DNA of 64,000 nucleotides from Mycolicibacterium sphagni (GTDB lineage Bacteria; Actinomycetota; Actinomycetes; Mycobacteriales; Mycobacteriaceae): contig NZ_VBSB01000035.1 of assembly GCF_013337765.1 (NCBI RefSeq), positions 494,640 through 558,639 of the forward strand, written 5' to 3'. This document shows positions 25,267 through 32,792 of the stretch, piece after piece. Within the stretch, counting starts at the first letter, position 1. Every line of letters starts with the position of its first letter. The notes below the pieces were generated by a model, which was given only the letters and a program-made list of their open reading frames with translations, did not search any database and was not told where the DNA came from. Position numbers and translations under genes: made by a program.

Positions 25267-25632
25267 ATGACTGTTTCCGATCAGTCGACCGAGACCACCA
25301 CCGAGACCCACGGCGCGGTCCTGACCGACGCCGCGGCCGCGAAGGCCAAGGCGCTGTTGGACCAGGAGGGCCGCGACGACCTGGCGCTTCGGATCGCCGT
25401 CCAGCCGGGTGGCTGCGCCGGCCTGCGCTACAACCTGTTCTTCGATGACCGCACCCTCGACGGTGACCTGATCAGCGAGTTCGGCGGCGTCAATCTGACC
25501 GTCGACCGGATGAGCGCCCCCTACATCCAGGGCGCCACGATCGACTTCGTCGACACCATCGAGAAGCAGGGCTTCACGATCGACAACCCGAACGCCACCG
25601 GCTCCTGCGCCTGCGGCGATTCGTTCAACTGA
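25267..25632 (+). CDS. erpA: A-type iron-sulfur carrier protein (ErpA/IscA, Rv2204c-like)
   Basis: A 121-aa HesB-fold carrier that delivers Fe-S clusters to apoproteins. The three ligand cysteines are present: Cys50 in GGCAGLRY and Cys114/Cys116 in SCACGDSF. ATG 25267 follows AAGGGAGA with good spacing; the longer frame to 25216 adds an implausible leader. The C-terminal stop is followed by a strong hairpin terminator. Confidence 0.94.
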   Translation: MTVSDQSTETTTETHGAVLTDAAAAKAKALLDQEGRDDLALRIAVQPGGCAGLRYNLFFDDRTLDGDLISEFGGVNLTVDRMSAPYIQGATIDFVDTIEKQGFTIDNPNATGSCACGDSFN

Positions 25633-25659
25633 GAACGAAGCCTTACCGCTCGACCTGTT

Positions 25660-25691
25660 AACGGCCGTCCAGTCAGTACTGGGCGGCCGTT
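25660..25691. terminator. Bidirectional hairpin between erpA and Rv2203-like gene
   Basis: A 13-bp stem with one G-T pair: AACGGCCGTCCAG (25660-25672), loop TCAGTA, CTGGGCGGCCGTT (25679-25691). It lies 28 nt after the erpA stop and also includes the last codons and stop of the convergent gene. No long T-run, as is common in mycobacteria. Confidence 0.7.
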
Positions 25692-26317
25692 CGCAATAGA
25701 TACGAGCAGACCAGCAGCTGATTGCCCTGACGCAACAACTGCGCCACGCCCTGCTCCTCGCCGCGGTTGCCGCGGTTTCCTGACGACGCAACCTTCATGG
25801 TGAACAACACCTGGGCCTGGTAGTTCGACCACGGCACGATCGAATCGATCGAGGTCACCTCGGCCCCGGAGAACTGCCTGCGGAACGCGTCGCTGGCCAG
25901 CCGCGCCAGCGCCAGATCGGACTTGCGGTCCTTCACTCCGTCGTACATGCCGCACAGGTTGTTGCGTGCGATGGCTTCGGTATCGCCCTTGGACAGCGCG
26001 GTCAGGTAGTTCGTGATCGCGCCCTTGGCCGAGGCCTCGGTGAATCCGCCGGTCGCCGTCGAGCTGGGTTGTCCGGTGCGGATGGTCAGGACCCCCGCAA
26101 CGATGACGCCCACCAGCACCAGTGCGGCCAGGCCCAGCCACAGGCCCAGGCGCCTGCGCGGCTTCGGGTAGGCCACCGGCGGCGGCAACGCCCCCGGATA
26201 CACGCCGGGATAGGGCCCGTACGGCCCCTCGGGGTAGGGCTCGGAATACGGGGGTGGCCCCGGAATCGGTTGACCCTCGGCCCCGACCTGCTGATGCGGC
26301 GGAATCGGGCCAGCCAT
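25673..26317 (-). CDS. Proline-rich single-pass membrane protein (Rv2203-like)
   Basis: A 214-aa protein from ATG 26317 with AGGGAGA upstream. A Pro/Tyr/Gly-rich cytoplasmic N-terminus (~1-50) is followed by a membrane helix (~55-77, LGLWLGLAALVLVGVIVAG), and then an extracytoplasmic domain of ~135 residues with two cysteines (NNLCGMYD and LLVCSYL) that could pair. The outer domain resembles DUF4878/lumazine-binding-like folds by pattern only. Function unknown. Divergent from adenosine kinase. Confidence 0.8.
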   Translation of the reverse strand: MAGPIPPHQQVGAEGQPIPGPPPYSEPYPEGPYGPYPGVYPGALPPPVAYPKPRRRLGLWLGLAALVLVGVIVAGVLTIRTGQPSSTATGGFTEASAKGAITNYLTALSKGDTEAIARNNLCGMYDGVKDRKSDLALARLASDAFRRQFSGAEVTSIDSIVPWSNYQAQVLFTMKVASSGNRGNRGEEQGVAQLLRQGNQLLVCSYLLRTAAQY

Positions 26318-26467
26318 CGATAAGTCTCCCTGGGATCTTCGCGTAGGCCGAAACTTCAAGCACCCGCCGCAACGGGGCCGACGCCGGGCCATATAGTCGG
26401 CTCTTGTACGCAGGCTAGCGCACGACAGCGGGGCTAGTCCCATTAGCAAATGAAGGGCGGACACAAC

Positions 26468-27442
26468 GTGGCGATCGCGGTGACCGGATCCATTGCCACC
26501 GACCACCTGATGCGGTTTCCCGGGCGGTTCTCCGAACAGCTCCTGGCCGAGCACCTGCAAAAGGTGTCGCTGAGCTTCCTTGTCGACGATCTGGTGGTGC
26601 ACCGCGGCGGCGTCGCGGGCAACATGGCCTATGCGATGGGCCTGCTCGGCGGCAACCCCACGTTGGTCGGCGCCGTCGGATCGGATTTCGACGAGTACCG
26701 GCAGTGGCTGGAAGCGCACGGCGTGGACACCTCGCACGTCCTGGTGTCCAAGACCGCCTACACCGCGCGGTTCGTCTGCACCACCGATGAGGACATGGCG
26801 CAGATCGCGTCGTTCTACCCGGGCGCGATGTCGGAAGCTCGCGATATCAAGCTCGCCGATCTGGTAGAGCGAAGCGGCGCACCGGAATTGGTGATCATCG
26901 GCGCCAATGACCCGGAGGCGATGTTCCTGCACACCGAGGAGTGCCGCAAGCTCGGTCTGGCGTTCGCCGCCGATCCCAGCCAGCAGCTGGCCCGCCTGTC
27001 CGGTGACGAGATCCGCAAGCTCATCGACGGCGCCTCGTATCTGTTCACCAACGACTACGAGTGGGATCTGCTGCTGCAGAAGTCCGGCTGGTCGGAAGCC
27101 GAAGTGATGAGCCAGATTCAGCTGCGCATCACCACGCTGGGCCCCAATGGTGTCGACCTCGTCGGCCGCGACGGCACCTTCATCCACGTCGACGTCGTGC
27201 CCGAGACGCAGAAGGACGACCCGACCGGTATCGGCGACGCCTTCCGCGCCGGGTTCCTCACCGGCCGCGGCGCCGGCCTGAGCCTGGAACGCGCCGCGCA
27301 GTTCGCGTCTCTGGTCGCCACCCTGGTGCTGGAGGCGCCGGGTCCGCAGGAGTGGACCTGGGACCGCGGCGCCGGAATCGCGCGCATCAAGGACGCGTAC
27401 GGACCCGAAGCGGCCGAAGAGATTTCGGCGGCGTTGGCTTAG
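26468..27442 (+). CDS. adoK: Adenosine kinase AdoK (PfkB/ribokinase family)
   Basis: A 324-aa sugar/nucleoside kinase (Rv2202c-like), matching the M. tuberculosis length when started at GTG 26468 (MAIAVTGSIATDHLM), preceded by AAGGGCGG. Visible motifs are VVHRGGVAGNMAYAMG in the substrate lid, FTNDYEWDLL, and the PfkB C-terminal signature DDPTGIGDAFRAGFL with the catalytic Asp. The enzyme phosphorylates adenosine in purine salvage. Confidence 0.94.
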   Translation: MAIAVTGSIATDHLMRFPGRFSEQLLAEHLQKVSLSFLVDDLVVHRGGVAGNMAYAMGLLGGNPTLVGAVGSDFDEYRQWLEAHGVDTSHVLVSKTAYTARFVCTTDEDMAQIASFYPGAMSEARDIKLADLVERSGAPELVIIGANDPEAMFLHTEECRKLGLAFAADPSQQLARLSGDEIRKLIDGASYLFTNDYEWDLLLQKSGWSEAEVMSQIQLRITTLGPNGVDLVGRDGTFIHVDVVPETQKDDPTGIGDAFRAGFLTGRGAGLSLERAAQFASLVATLVLEAPGPQEWTWDRGAGIARIKDAYGPEAAEEISAALA

Positions 27443-27458
27443 CCCCGACTGAACCGGC

Positions 27459-29402
27459 CTAGAGCTGGACGGGGTAGTGCGGCTCGCTGATCGTCGGCAC
27501 GACGCTCTGCTCGACGAAGATCGCGTGCCACAGCATGAAGATCAGCACCGTCCACAGCCGGCGGCTGTGATCGCCGTCCCCGGAGCGGTGCGCATCGAGC
27601 ATGGTGCGCACCGCGGCGATATCGACGAGATGACCGGCCTGCGAGGCGTCGATCATCCCGTAGGACCAGTCCATCAGCTCACCGGCACGTAGCCAGTGCC
27701 GGATCGGCACCGGGAAACCCAGCTTCGCGCGGTTCAGCACGTGCGCAGGCACGATCGGCTCCAGCGCGCGGCGTAGCGCGTACTTGGTGGTGGTGCGGGT
27801 GATCTTCTGGTCGTACGGCAGCCGGGAGGCCACCGCGAACACCTCGGGATCCAGGAACGGCACCCGCAGTTCCAGCGAGTTGGCCATCGTCATCTTGTCG
27901 GCCTTGACCAGGATGTCACCGCGCAGCCAGGTGAACAGATCGATGTGCTGCATCCGGGCGACCGGATCCCAGCCGGCTGACTCGGCGTAGATCGGGGCGG
28001 TGACGTCGGTGTGCGTCCAGCCCGGATCGAAACCCGGCAGCACGGCGCGCAGCTGCTCGTCGGAGAAGCTGCGGGCGTTGCCGTAGTAGCGCTCCTCGAG
28101 CGTCAGCGAGCCGCGGTGCAGCAGGCTCTTGCCGCGCATACCTTCCGGCAACGGCCGCGACGCCTTGCCAAGCGACTTGCGGACCGGCCGGGGCAGATAG
28201 TCGAAAGGCTTGAGCGACAACGGTTCCCGATAGATCGTGTACCCGCCGAACAGCTCGTCGGCACCCTCGCCGCTCAACACCACCTTGACGTGTTTGCGGG
28301 CCTCGCGGGCGATGAAGAACAACGGCACCAGTGCCGGGTCGGCCACGGGTTCGTCGAGATACCAGACGATTTCGGGCAGCGCGGCCACGAACTCGGACTG
28401 GCTGACCACCTTGGCCACGTGCCGCGCGCCGATCGCCTCGGCCGACGCGACGGCCACGTCGACCTCGGAGAAGCCTTCCCGCTCGAAGCCGGTGGTGAAG
28501 GTGATCAGTCGCGGGTTGTGCCGGATGGCCAGCGCGGCGATCGCGGTCGAGTCGATACCGCCGGACAGAAACGCCCCGACCGTCACGTCGGCGCGCATGT
28601 GCTTGGCCACCGAGTCCTCGAGGACCGCGGTGATCTCGTCGTAGCGGGCCTGCTCACCGCCGGAGGCCGCACGGGTGAGGAACGGCACGGCGGTGAAGCG
28701 GGGGACGAAGTAGCGGTGCACCTTCGGCTGCTCGCCGGGGCGGATCACCGCGTAGCAGCCCGATTCCAGCCTGCGGATCCCGCGGTGCAGCGTCTCGGGC
28801 TCGGGCACGTACTGCAGCACCGTGTAGTGCTGCACCGCGCGGGTGTCGATGGCCAGATTGACGCCGACTTCGGCGGCCAGGTGCAGCAGGCACTTCTTCT
28901 CACTGCCGACGGCGGTGCCGCCAGGCCCCGTGGCCATGAACAGCGGCTTGATGCCGAACGGGTCGCGGGCGCAGAACAATTCCTGGTTCTTGGTGTCCCA
29001 CAGCGCGAACGCGAACATGCCGCGCAGCCGGCTCAGCGCCTCGGTGCCCCAGTGGTGATAGGCGGCCACGATCGCCTCGCCGTCGCCGTCGGTCGCGAAG
29101 GCGGCGCCGAATTCGGACCGCAACTCGGCCCGTAGTTCGACGTAGTTGTAGATCTCGCCGTTGAACACCAGGACGTAGCGGTCGGGTTCCTCCGGTGGAC
29201 CCCAGCGCAACGGTTGGTGGGAGTGGGCGATATCGATGATCGAAAGCCGGTTGAAGCCCAGCACAACCCGATCGTCCGACCAGGTTCCCGGCTCGTCGGG
29301 ACCCCGGTGGCGCATCAGATGCGACGCGCCCGCCACCGCGTCGACCACGCCTTCAGTTACGGCGACTGCGGGGTCTGTAACCAGGGCCAGCAGTCCGCAC
29401 AC
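27459..29402 (-). CDS. asnB: Asparagine synthetase, glutamine-hydrolysing (AsnB)
   Basis: A 647-aa two-domain enzyme. The N-terminal class II glutaminase uses Cys2 (GTG 29402, MCGLLALV) with RHRGPDEPG and the RLSIIDIAHSHQP region. The C-terminal synthetase domain has the pyrophosphate loop LSGGIDSTAIA (~279) and GEGADELFGGY. Makes asparagine from aspartate; in M. tuberculosis Rv2201 the family is also tied to envelope and drug tolerance. Divergent from ctaC with a 110-nt shared promoter region. Confidence 0.95.
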   Translation of the reverse strand: MCGLLALVTDPAVAVTEGVVDAVAGASHLMRHRGPDEPGTWSDDRVVLGFNRLSIIDIAHSHQPLRWGPPEEPDRYVLVFNGEIYNYVELRAELRSEFGAAFATDGDGEAIVAAYHHWGTEALSRLRGMFAFALWDTKNQELFCARDPFGIKPLFMATGPGGTAVGSEKKCLLHLAAEVGVNLAIDTRAVQHYTVLQYVPEPETLHRGIRRLESGCYAVIRPGEQPKVHRYFVPRFTAVPFLTRAASGGEQARYDEITAVLEDSVAKHMRADVTVGAFLSGGIDSTAIAALAIRHNPRLITFTTGFEREGFSEVDVAVASAEAIGARHVAKVVSQSEFVAALPEIVWYLDEPVADPALVPLFFIAREARKHVKVVLSGEGADELFGGYTIYREPLSLKPFDYLPRPVRKSLGKASRPLPEGMRGKSLLHRGSLTLEERYYGNARSFSDEQLRAVLPGFDPGWTHTDVTAPIYAESAGWDPVARMQHIDLFTWLRGDILVKADKMTMANSLELRVPFLDPEVFAVASRLPYDQKITRTTTKYALRRALEPIVPAHVLNRAKLGFPVPIRHWLRAGELMDWSYGMIDASQAGHLVDIAAVRTMLDAHRSGDGDHSRRLWTVLIFMLWHAIFVEQSVVPTISEPHYPVQL

Positions 29403-29457
29403 CGGGCCTAGTATGCCGCAACAGAGCGATCAACCGGGCTGGGTGTTCGGGTGTGGT

Positions 29458-29473
29458 CTACGCTGCGTAGTAT
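29458..29473 (+). promoter_or_regulatory. Candidate ctaC promoter with small dyad
   Basis: A 5-3-5 inverted repeat, CTACGCTGCGTAG (29458-29470), runs into TAGTAT (29468-29473), which resembles a sigma-A -10 box about 40 nt before the ctaC start. No convincing -35 is seen. The dyad overlapping the -10 could be a repressor site. Confidence 0.35.
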
Positions 29474-29512
29474 TCGATTCGCGAAAAGTTCCCGCGAGCA
29501 GGAGGCGCCTAC

Positions 29513-30556
29513 GTGAAGACCCGCGGTTCCCGATTTCGGGTACTGGCGTTAGCCGTCACCTTCGGTGCGCTGGCGCTCGCTCTCAGCGGGTGCAGCTACC
29601 AGGAAGTGTTCGGCCTGGGCTGGCCCAAGGGCATCACCCACGAGGCGCAGACCAACCGCGACTTGTGGGTCTGGTCGGTCATCGCCGCGTTCGCGGTCGG
29701 CGTCATCGTGTGGGGTCTGACCTTCTGGGCGATCGCCTTCCACCGCAAGAAGAAGGGCACCCCGGCCGACGCGGAGCTGCCCCGCCAGTTCGGCTACAAC
29801 ATGCCGCTCGAGCTGGTGCTGACGGTCATTCCGTTCCTGATCATCTCCGTGCTCTTCTACTTCACCGTCGTCGTGCAGGAGAAGATGATGCACCGGGATC
29901 CCAATCCCGAGGTCGTCATCGACGTCACGGCGTTCCAGTGGAACTGGAAGTTCGGCTACCAGAAGGTCGACTTCAAGGACGGCACGCTCAACTACGACGG
30001 TGCCGACGCGGCGCGCAAGGCCGCGATGGTGTCCAAGCCCGAAGGTGTCGACGCCCACGGCGAGGAGAAGGTCGGCGCGGTGCGCGGCCTGAACCCGCAG
30101 GACCGCACCTACCTGAACTTCGACAAGGTCGAGACGCTGGGCACCAGCAACGAGATCCCGGTGCTGGTGTTGCCCGCCGGCAAGCGCATCGAGTTCCAGG
30201 TCGCCTCCGCCGACGTCATCCACTCGTTCTGGGTGCCGGAGTTCCTGTTCAAGCGTGACGTCTTCCCGAACCCGGAAGCCAACCACACCGAGAACAAGTT
30301 CCAGGTCGCCGAGATCACCGAGACCGGCGCGTTCGTCGGGCGCTGCGCCGAGATGTGCGGCACCTACCACTCGATGATGAACTTCGAGGTCCGGGTGGTT
30401 TCGCCGAATGATTTCAAGGCCTACCTGGACCAGCGCATCGCCGGCAAGACCAATGCCGAGGCGCTGCAGTCGATCAACCAGTCACCGGTGGCCACCACCA
30501 CCCACCCGTTCGACACCCGTCGGGGCGAGCAAGTGATCCCGCAGGCGAGCAAGTAG
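29513..30556 (+). CDS. ctaC: Cytochrome c oxidase subunit II (CtaC)
   Basis: A 347-aa subunit of the aa3 terminal oxidase. It has a lipoprotein signal with lipobox LSGC (Cys27), two membrane helices (~52-75 and ~97-122), and a periplasmic cupredoxin domain. The CuA ligands are there: His in VIHSFWVP and the cluster CAEMCGTYHSMM. GTG 29513 follows GGAGG. The M. tuberculosis homologue is Rv2200c; it forms a bcc-aa3 supercomplex with the qcr products encoded downstream. Confidence 0.97.
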   Translation: MKTRGSRFRVLALAVTFGALALALSGCSYQEVFGLGWPKGITHEAQTNRDLWVWSVIAAFAVGVIVWGLTFWAIAFHRKKKGTPADAELPRQFGYNMPLELVLTVIPFLIISVLFYFTVVVQEKMMHRDPNPEVVIDVTAFQWNWKFGYQKVDFKDGTLNYDGADAARKAAMVSKPEGVDAHGEEKVGAVRGLNPQDRTYLNFDKVETLGTSNEIPVLVLPAGKRIEFQVASADVIHSFWVPEFLFKRDVFPNPEANHTENKFQVAEITETGAFVGRCAEMCGTYHSMMNFEVRVVSPNDFKAYLDQRIAGKTNAEALQSINQSPVATTTHPFDTRRGEQVIPQASK

Positions 30557-30567
30557 GGGATGAGCAG

Positions 30568-30987
30568 ATGCATATTGAAGCCCGGCTCTTCGAAATCCTG
30601 ACCGCCTTCTTCGTCCTCGCCGCGGTCGTCTACGGCGCGCTGACCGCCGTGTTCCAGTACGGCGGCATCGAGTGGGCAGGCACCACCGCGCTGGTGCTCA
30701 CCGCAGGCCTGTCGTTGATCACCGGCACCTTCTTCCGGTTCGTGGCCCGTCGCCTCGACACCCGGCCCGAGGACTACGAGGACGCTGAAATCAGCGACGG
30801 CGCAGGGGAGTTGGGCTTCTACGCGCCGCACAGCTGGTGGCCGATCCTGATCGCGCTGTCGTTTTCGACCGCCGCTGTCGGCGCCGCGCTGTGGCTGCCC
30901 TGGCTGATCGCGGCCGGCGTGGTCTTCGTGATCGCGGCGGTGTGCGGTCTGGTGTTCGAGTACTACATCGGACCCGAGAAGCACTGA
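30568..30987 (+). CDS. ctaF: Cytochrome c oxidase subunit IV (CtaF)
   Basis: A 139-aa actinobacterial oxidase subunit with four hydrophobic segments in two pairs (~7-30, ~35-55, ~88-108, ~112-132), and a charged loop between. ATG 30568 lies 11 nt after ctaC, in the same operon (Rv2199c). The stop codon sits in the first of three 10-bp tandem repeats. Confidence 0.94.
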   Translation: MHIEARLFEILTAFFVLAAVVYGALTAVFQYGGIEWAGTTALVLTAGLSLITGTFFRFVARRLDTRPEDYEDAEISDGAGELGFYAPHSWWPILIALSFSTAAVGAALWLPWLIAAGVVFVIAAVCGLVFEYYIGPEKH

Positions 30988-31013
30988 ACGCCGCTGAACG
31001 CCACTGAAGGCCT
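30984..31013 (+). repeat. Three 10-bp tandem repeats over the ctaF stop
   Basis: CTGAACGCCG, CTGAACGCCA and CTGAAGGCCT follow each other directly. Because the unit is 10 nt, the TGA in each copy falls in a different reading frame, so translation is stopped in all three frames. May be chance or a translation insulator. Confidence 0.6.
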
Positions 31014-31064
31014 CAGCGAAGGTCACAATCGAGACATCACTTCGCGCCAACGGTGTGCTGCGCT

Positions 31065-31089
31065 CTACCCGGCCGGGCCGGTTGGGTAG
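31065..31089 (+). terminator. GC-rich hairpin between ctaF and mmpS3
   Basis: CTACCC (31065-31070) pairs with GGGTAG (31084-31089) around a GGCC-rich centre that can add more pairs. It lies 78 nt past the ctaF stop and ~95 nt before mmpS3. Could be a terminator or part of the mmpS3 leader; no T-run. The rest of this 195-nt gap shows no gene. Confidence 0.35.
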
Positions 31090-31182
31090 GGTCTTGCCAG
31101 GGCAACGGGAGCCGTCGGCATGCTGCGTGCCAATCCTTGGCCCGCGTGCCGCGGTGATGTAGTCGAAAGAGGACAGGCGAGC

Positions 31183-32004
31183 ATGAGCGGGCCGAATCCG
31201 CCGGATGAGGAGTCGGGCGAGGTGGGTGAGACACCCACCGGTACAGGCTTTGAGGCCTATTCCGCGCCGGAAGCCGAGCAGTACACCGCAGGCCCCTTTG
31301 TGGCGCCCGACCCCGCGCTCTACGACTACGACACGTATGACGCGGGTACCGAATACATCGACGAGGCCCAGCCGCCCCGGTGGCCCTGGGTGGTCGGGGT
31401 CACCGCGATCGTGGCCGCCATTGCGCTGGTGGTTTCGGTGTCGCTGCTGGTGACCAGCACCGACACCAATAAGCTGGCCACCCCGGCGACGACCACGACC
31501 GTCAAACCCCCGCCGGTGCAGGACGAGATCATCACCACCACTCCACCACCGCCGCCACCACCCCCGCCGGTGACGACCGAGGAGCCGCCACCGCCGCCCC
31601 CCGAGACGGTGACGGTGACAACTGAACCCCCACCGCCGCCACCACCCCCGCCAGCGACGACGGAGGCACCACCACCTGTGACCACGACGACGGCCCCGCC
31701 GCCCCCGACCACCACCACGACGACGCCGGCCGGCCCGCGTCAGGTGACCTATTCGATCACCGGGACCAAGGCTCCCGGTGACATCATCTCGGTGACCTAC
31801 GTCGACGCCTCAGGTCGCCAACGCACCCAGCGCAACGTCTACATCCCGTGGTCGCTGACCGTCACACCGATCTCGCAGTCCGATGTCGGCTCGGTGCAGG
31901 CGTCCAGCCTGTTCCTGGTCAGCAGGCTGAACTGTTCGATCACGACCAGCGATGGAGTGGTGTTGTCGTCCAATCAGAACAATGCCGCGCAGACTAGTTG
32001 CTGA
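31183..32004 (+). CDS. mmpS3: MmpS3-like membrane protein with Pro/Thr-rich stalk
   Basis: A 273-aa type II membrane protein from ATG 31183. An acidic cytoplasmic N-terminus (~1-65) precedes one helix (~68-90), then ~80 residues of Pro and Thr blocks (proline runs of up to nine) form an extended wall-spanning stalk. The C-terminal MmpS domain (~185-273) has VTYSITGTKAPGDIISVTY and two cysteines. Rv2198c is the counterpart. No mmpL gene is adjacent, as in M. tuberculosis. Overlaps the next gene by TGATG. Confidence 0.93.
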   Translation: MSGPNPPDEESGEVGETPTGTGFEAYSAPEAEQYTAGPFVAPDPALYDYDTYDAGTEYIDEAQPPRWPWVVGVTAIVAAIALVVSVSLLVTSTDTNKLATPATTTTVKPPPVQDEIITTTPPPPPPPPPVTTEEPPPPPPETVTVTTEPPPPPPPPPATTEAPPPVTTTTAPPPPTTTTTTPAGPRQVTYSITGTKAPGDIISVTYVDASGRQRTQRNVYIPWSLTVTPISQSDVGSVQASSLFLVSRLNCSITTSDGVVLSSNQNNAAQTSC

Positions 32005-32717
32005 TGGCACGCGAAACAGAGCTCCCGCTGGCCGGGACAACGGAAGAAGACCGGCGATCCCCGGAGACGGTGGACCGCATTCTCGTCGGTGTGTGCGGGG
32101 CGATTTGGCTGGTGCTGCTGGCCGTCACGGTCATCGCGATCGTCGCCCTGGTCGACATGAGCCGCGGCCACATCGCGGGCAACGACGCCTCGCGCACCCC
32201 GTGGCTGCTTTACAGCATCATCGCGGTGTCGGCGCTGATCATCGTCGGCGCGATCCCGCTGCTGATCCGGGCCAGGCGCACTGCGCTTGCCGACTCGCGG
32301 CTGACACCCTTCGACGCTCCCAAGGCGCCGGCCTCGCCGCGCCCCAGCACGGCGTCAGCGACCCCTGCGCGCGGCACAGAGGCGCCGACGGAGAAGCTGA
32401 AGGTGTTCGGCTCGACGGTGGACCCGTTCGAGCGCTATCAGCCCGATTTCGCCCAGTCGTCGGCGTCCCGGCGGGCCGATCCGCTGATCCCGGCCACCGA
32501 GCTGGACCGGCTCTGGCTGCGCTGCACGGCCATGCTCGGCGGTGCGATCGGTCTGGCGCTGGTCGGGGTGTCGACCGCGACCTATCTGCTGGCGGTGGAC
32601 AACGACACCGCGGCCTGGGTGGCGCTGGGGCTGGCCGCCGTCATCACGGTCGCCATGCCGGCGATCCCGGTGACCTACCTGCGCCAGCTGCACGGCGCGG
32701 TGGAGGAGTCGGAGTAA
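32004..32717 (+). CDS. DUF2561 membrane protein (Rv2197c-like)
   Basis: A 237-aa protein with four predicted membrane segments in two pairs (~26-50, ~65-88, ~176-198, ~203-225), separated by a ~85-residue Pro/Ser/Ala-rich soluble loop. ATG 32004 overlaps the mmpS3 stop by one base. Conserved in mycobacteria beside mmpS3 and the qcr genes; function unknown. It ends 23 nt before a very strong hairpin. Confidence 0.88.
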   Translation: MARETELPLAGTTEEDRRSPETVDRILVGVCGAIWLVLLAVTVIAIVALVDMSRGHIAGNDASRTPWLLYSIIAVSALIIVGAIPLLIRARRTALADSRLTPFDAPKAPASPRPSTASATPARGTEAPTEKLKVFGSTVDPFERYQPDFAQSSASRRADPLIPATELDRLWLRCTAMLGGAIGLALVGVSTATYLLAVDNDTAAWVALGLAAVITVAMPAIPVTYLRQLHGAVEESE

Positions 32718-32739
32718 CTCTCCCGCGACTGGACCGCCC

Positions 32740-32789
32740 CACAACGAAAGAACCCCCGAGCCTGGCGGCCCGGGGGTTCTTTCGTTGTG
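32740..32789. terminator. Very strong bidirectional terminator
   Basis: ACAACGAAAGAACCCCCG (32741-32758) and its perfect reverse complement (32771-32788) flank a 12-nt loop, and one more C-G pair closes the base, making a 19-bp perfect stem. It separates the convergent DUF2561 and qcrB genes, starts 23 nt after one stop and overlaps the other gene's stop region. Symmetry means it can work on both strands. Confidence 0.88.
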
Positions 32790-32792
32790 TTC

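Noticed and set aside
31540..31730. Proline/threonine repeats in mmpS3 as a CRISPR or minisatellite
   Set aside because: The units are irregular codon repeats inside an intact frame, and such stalks are usual for this protein.
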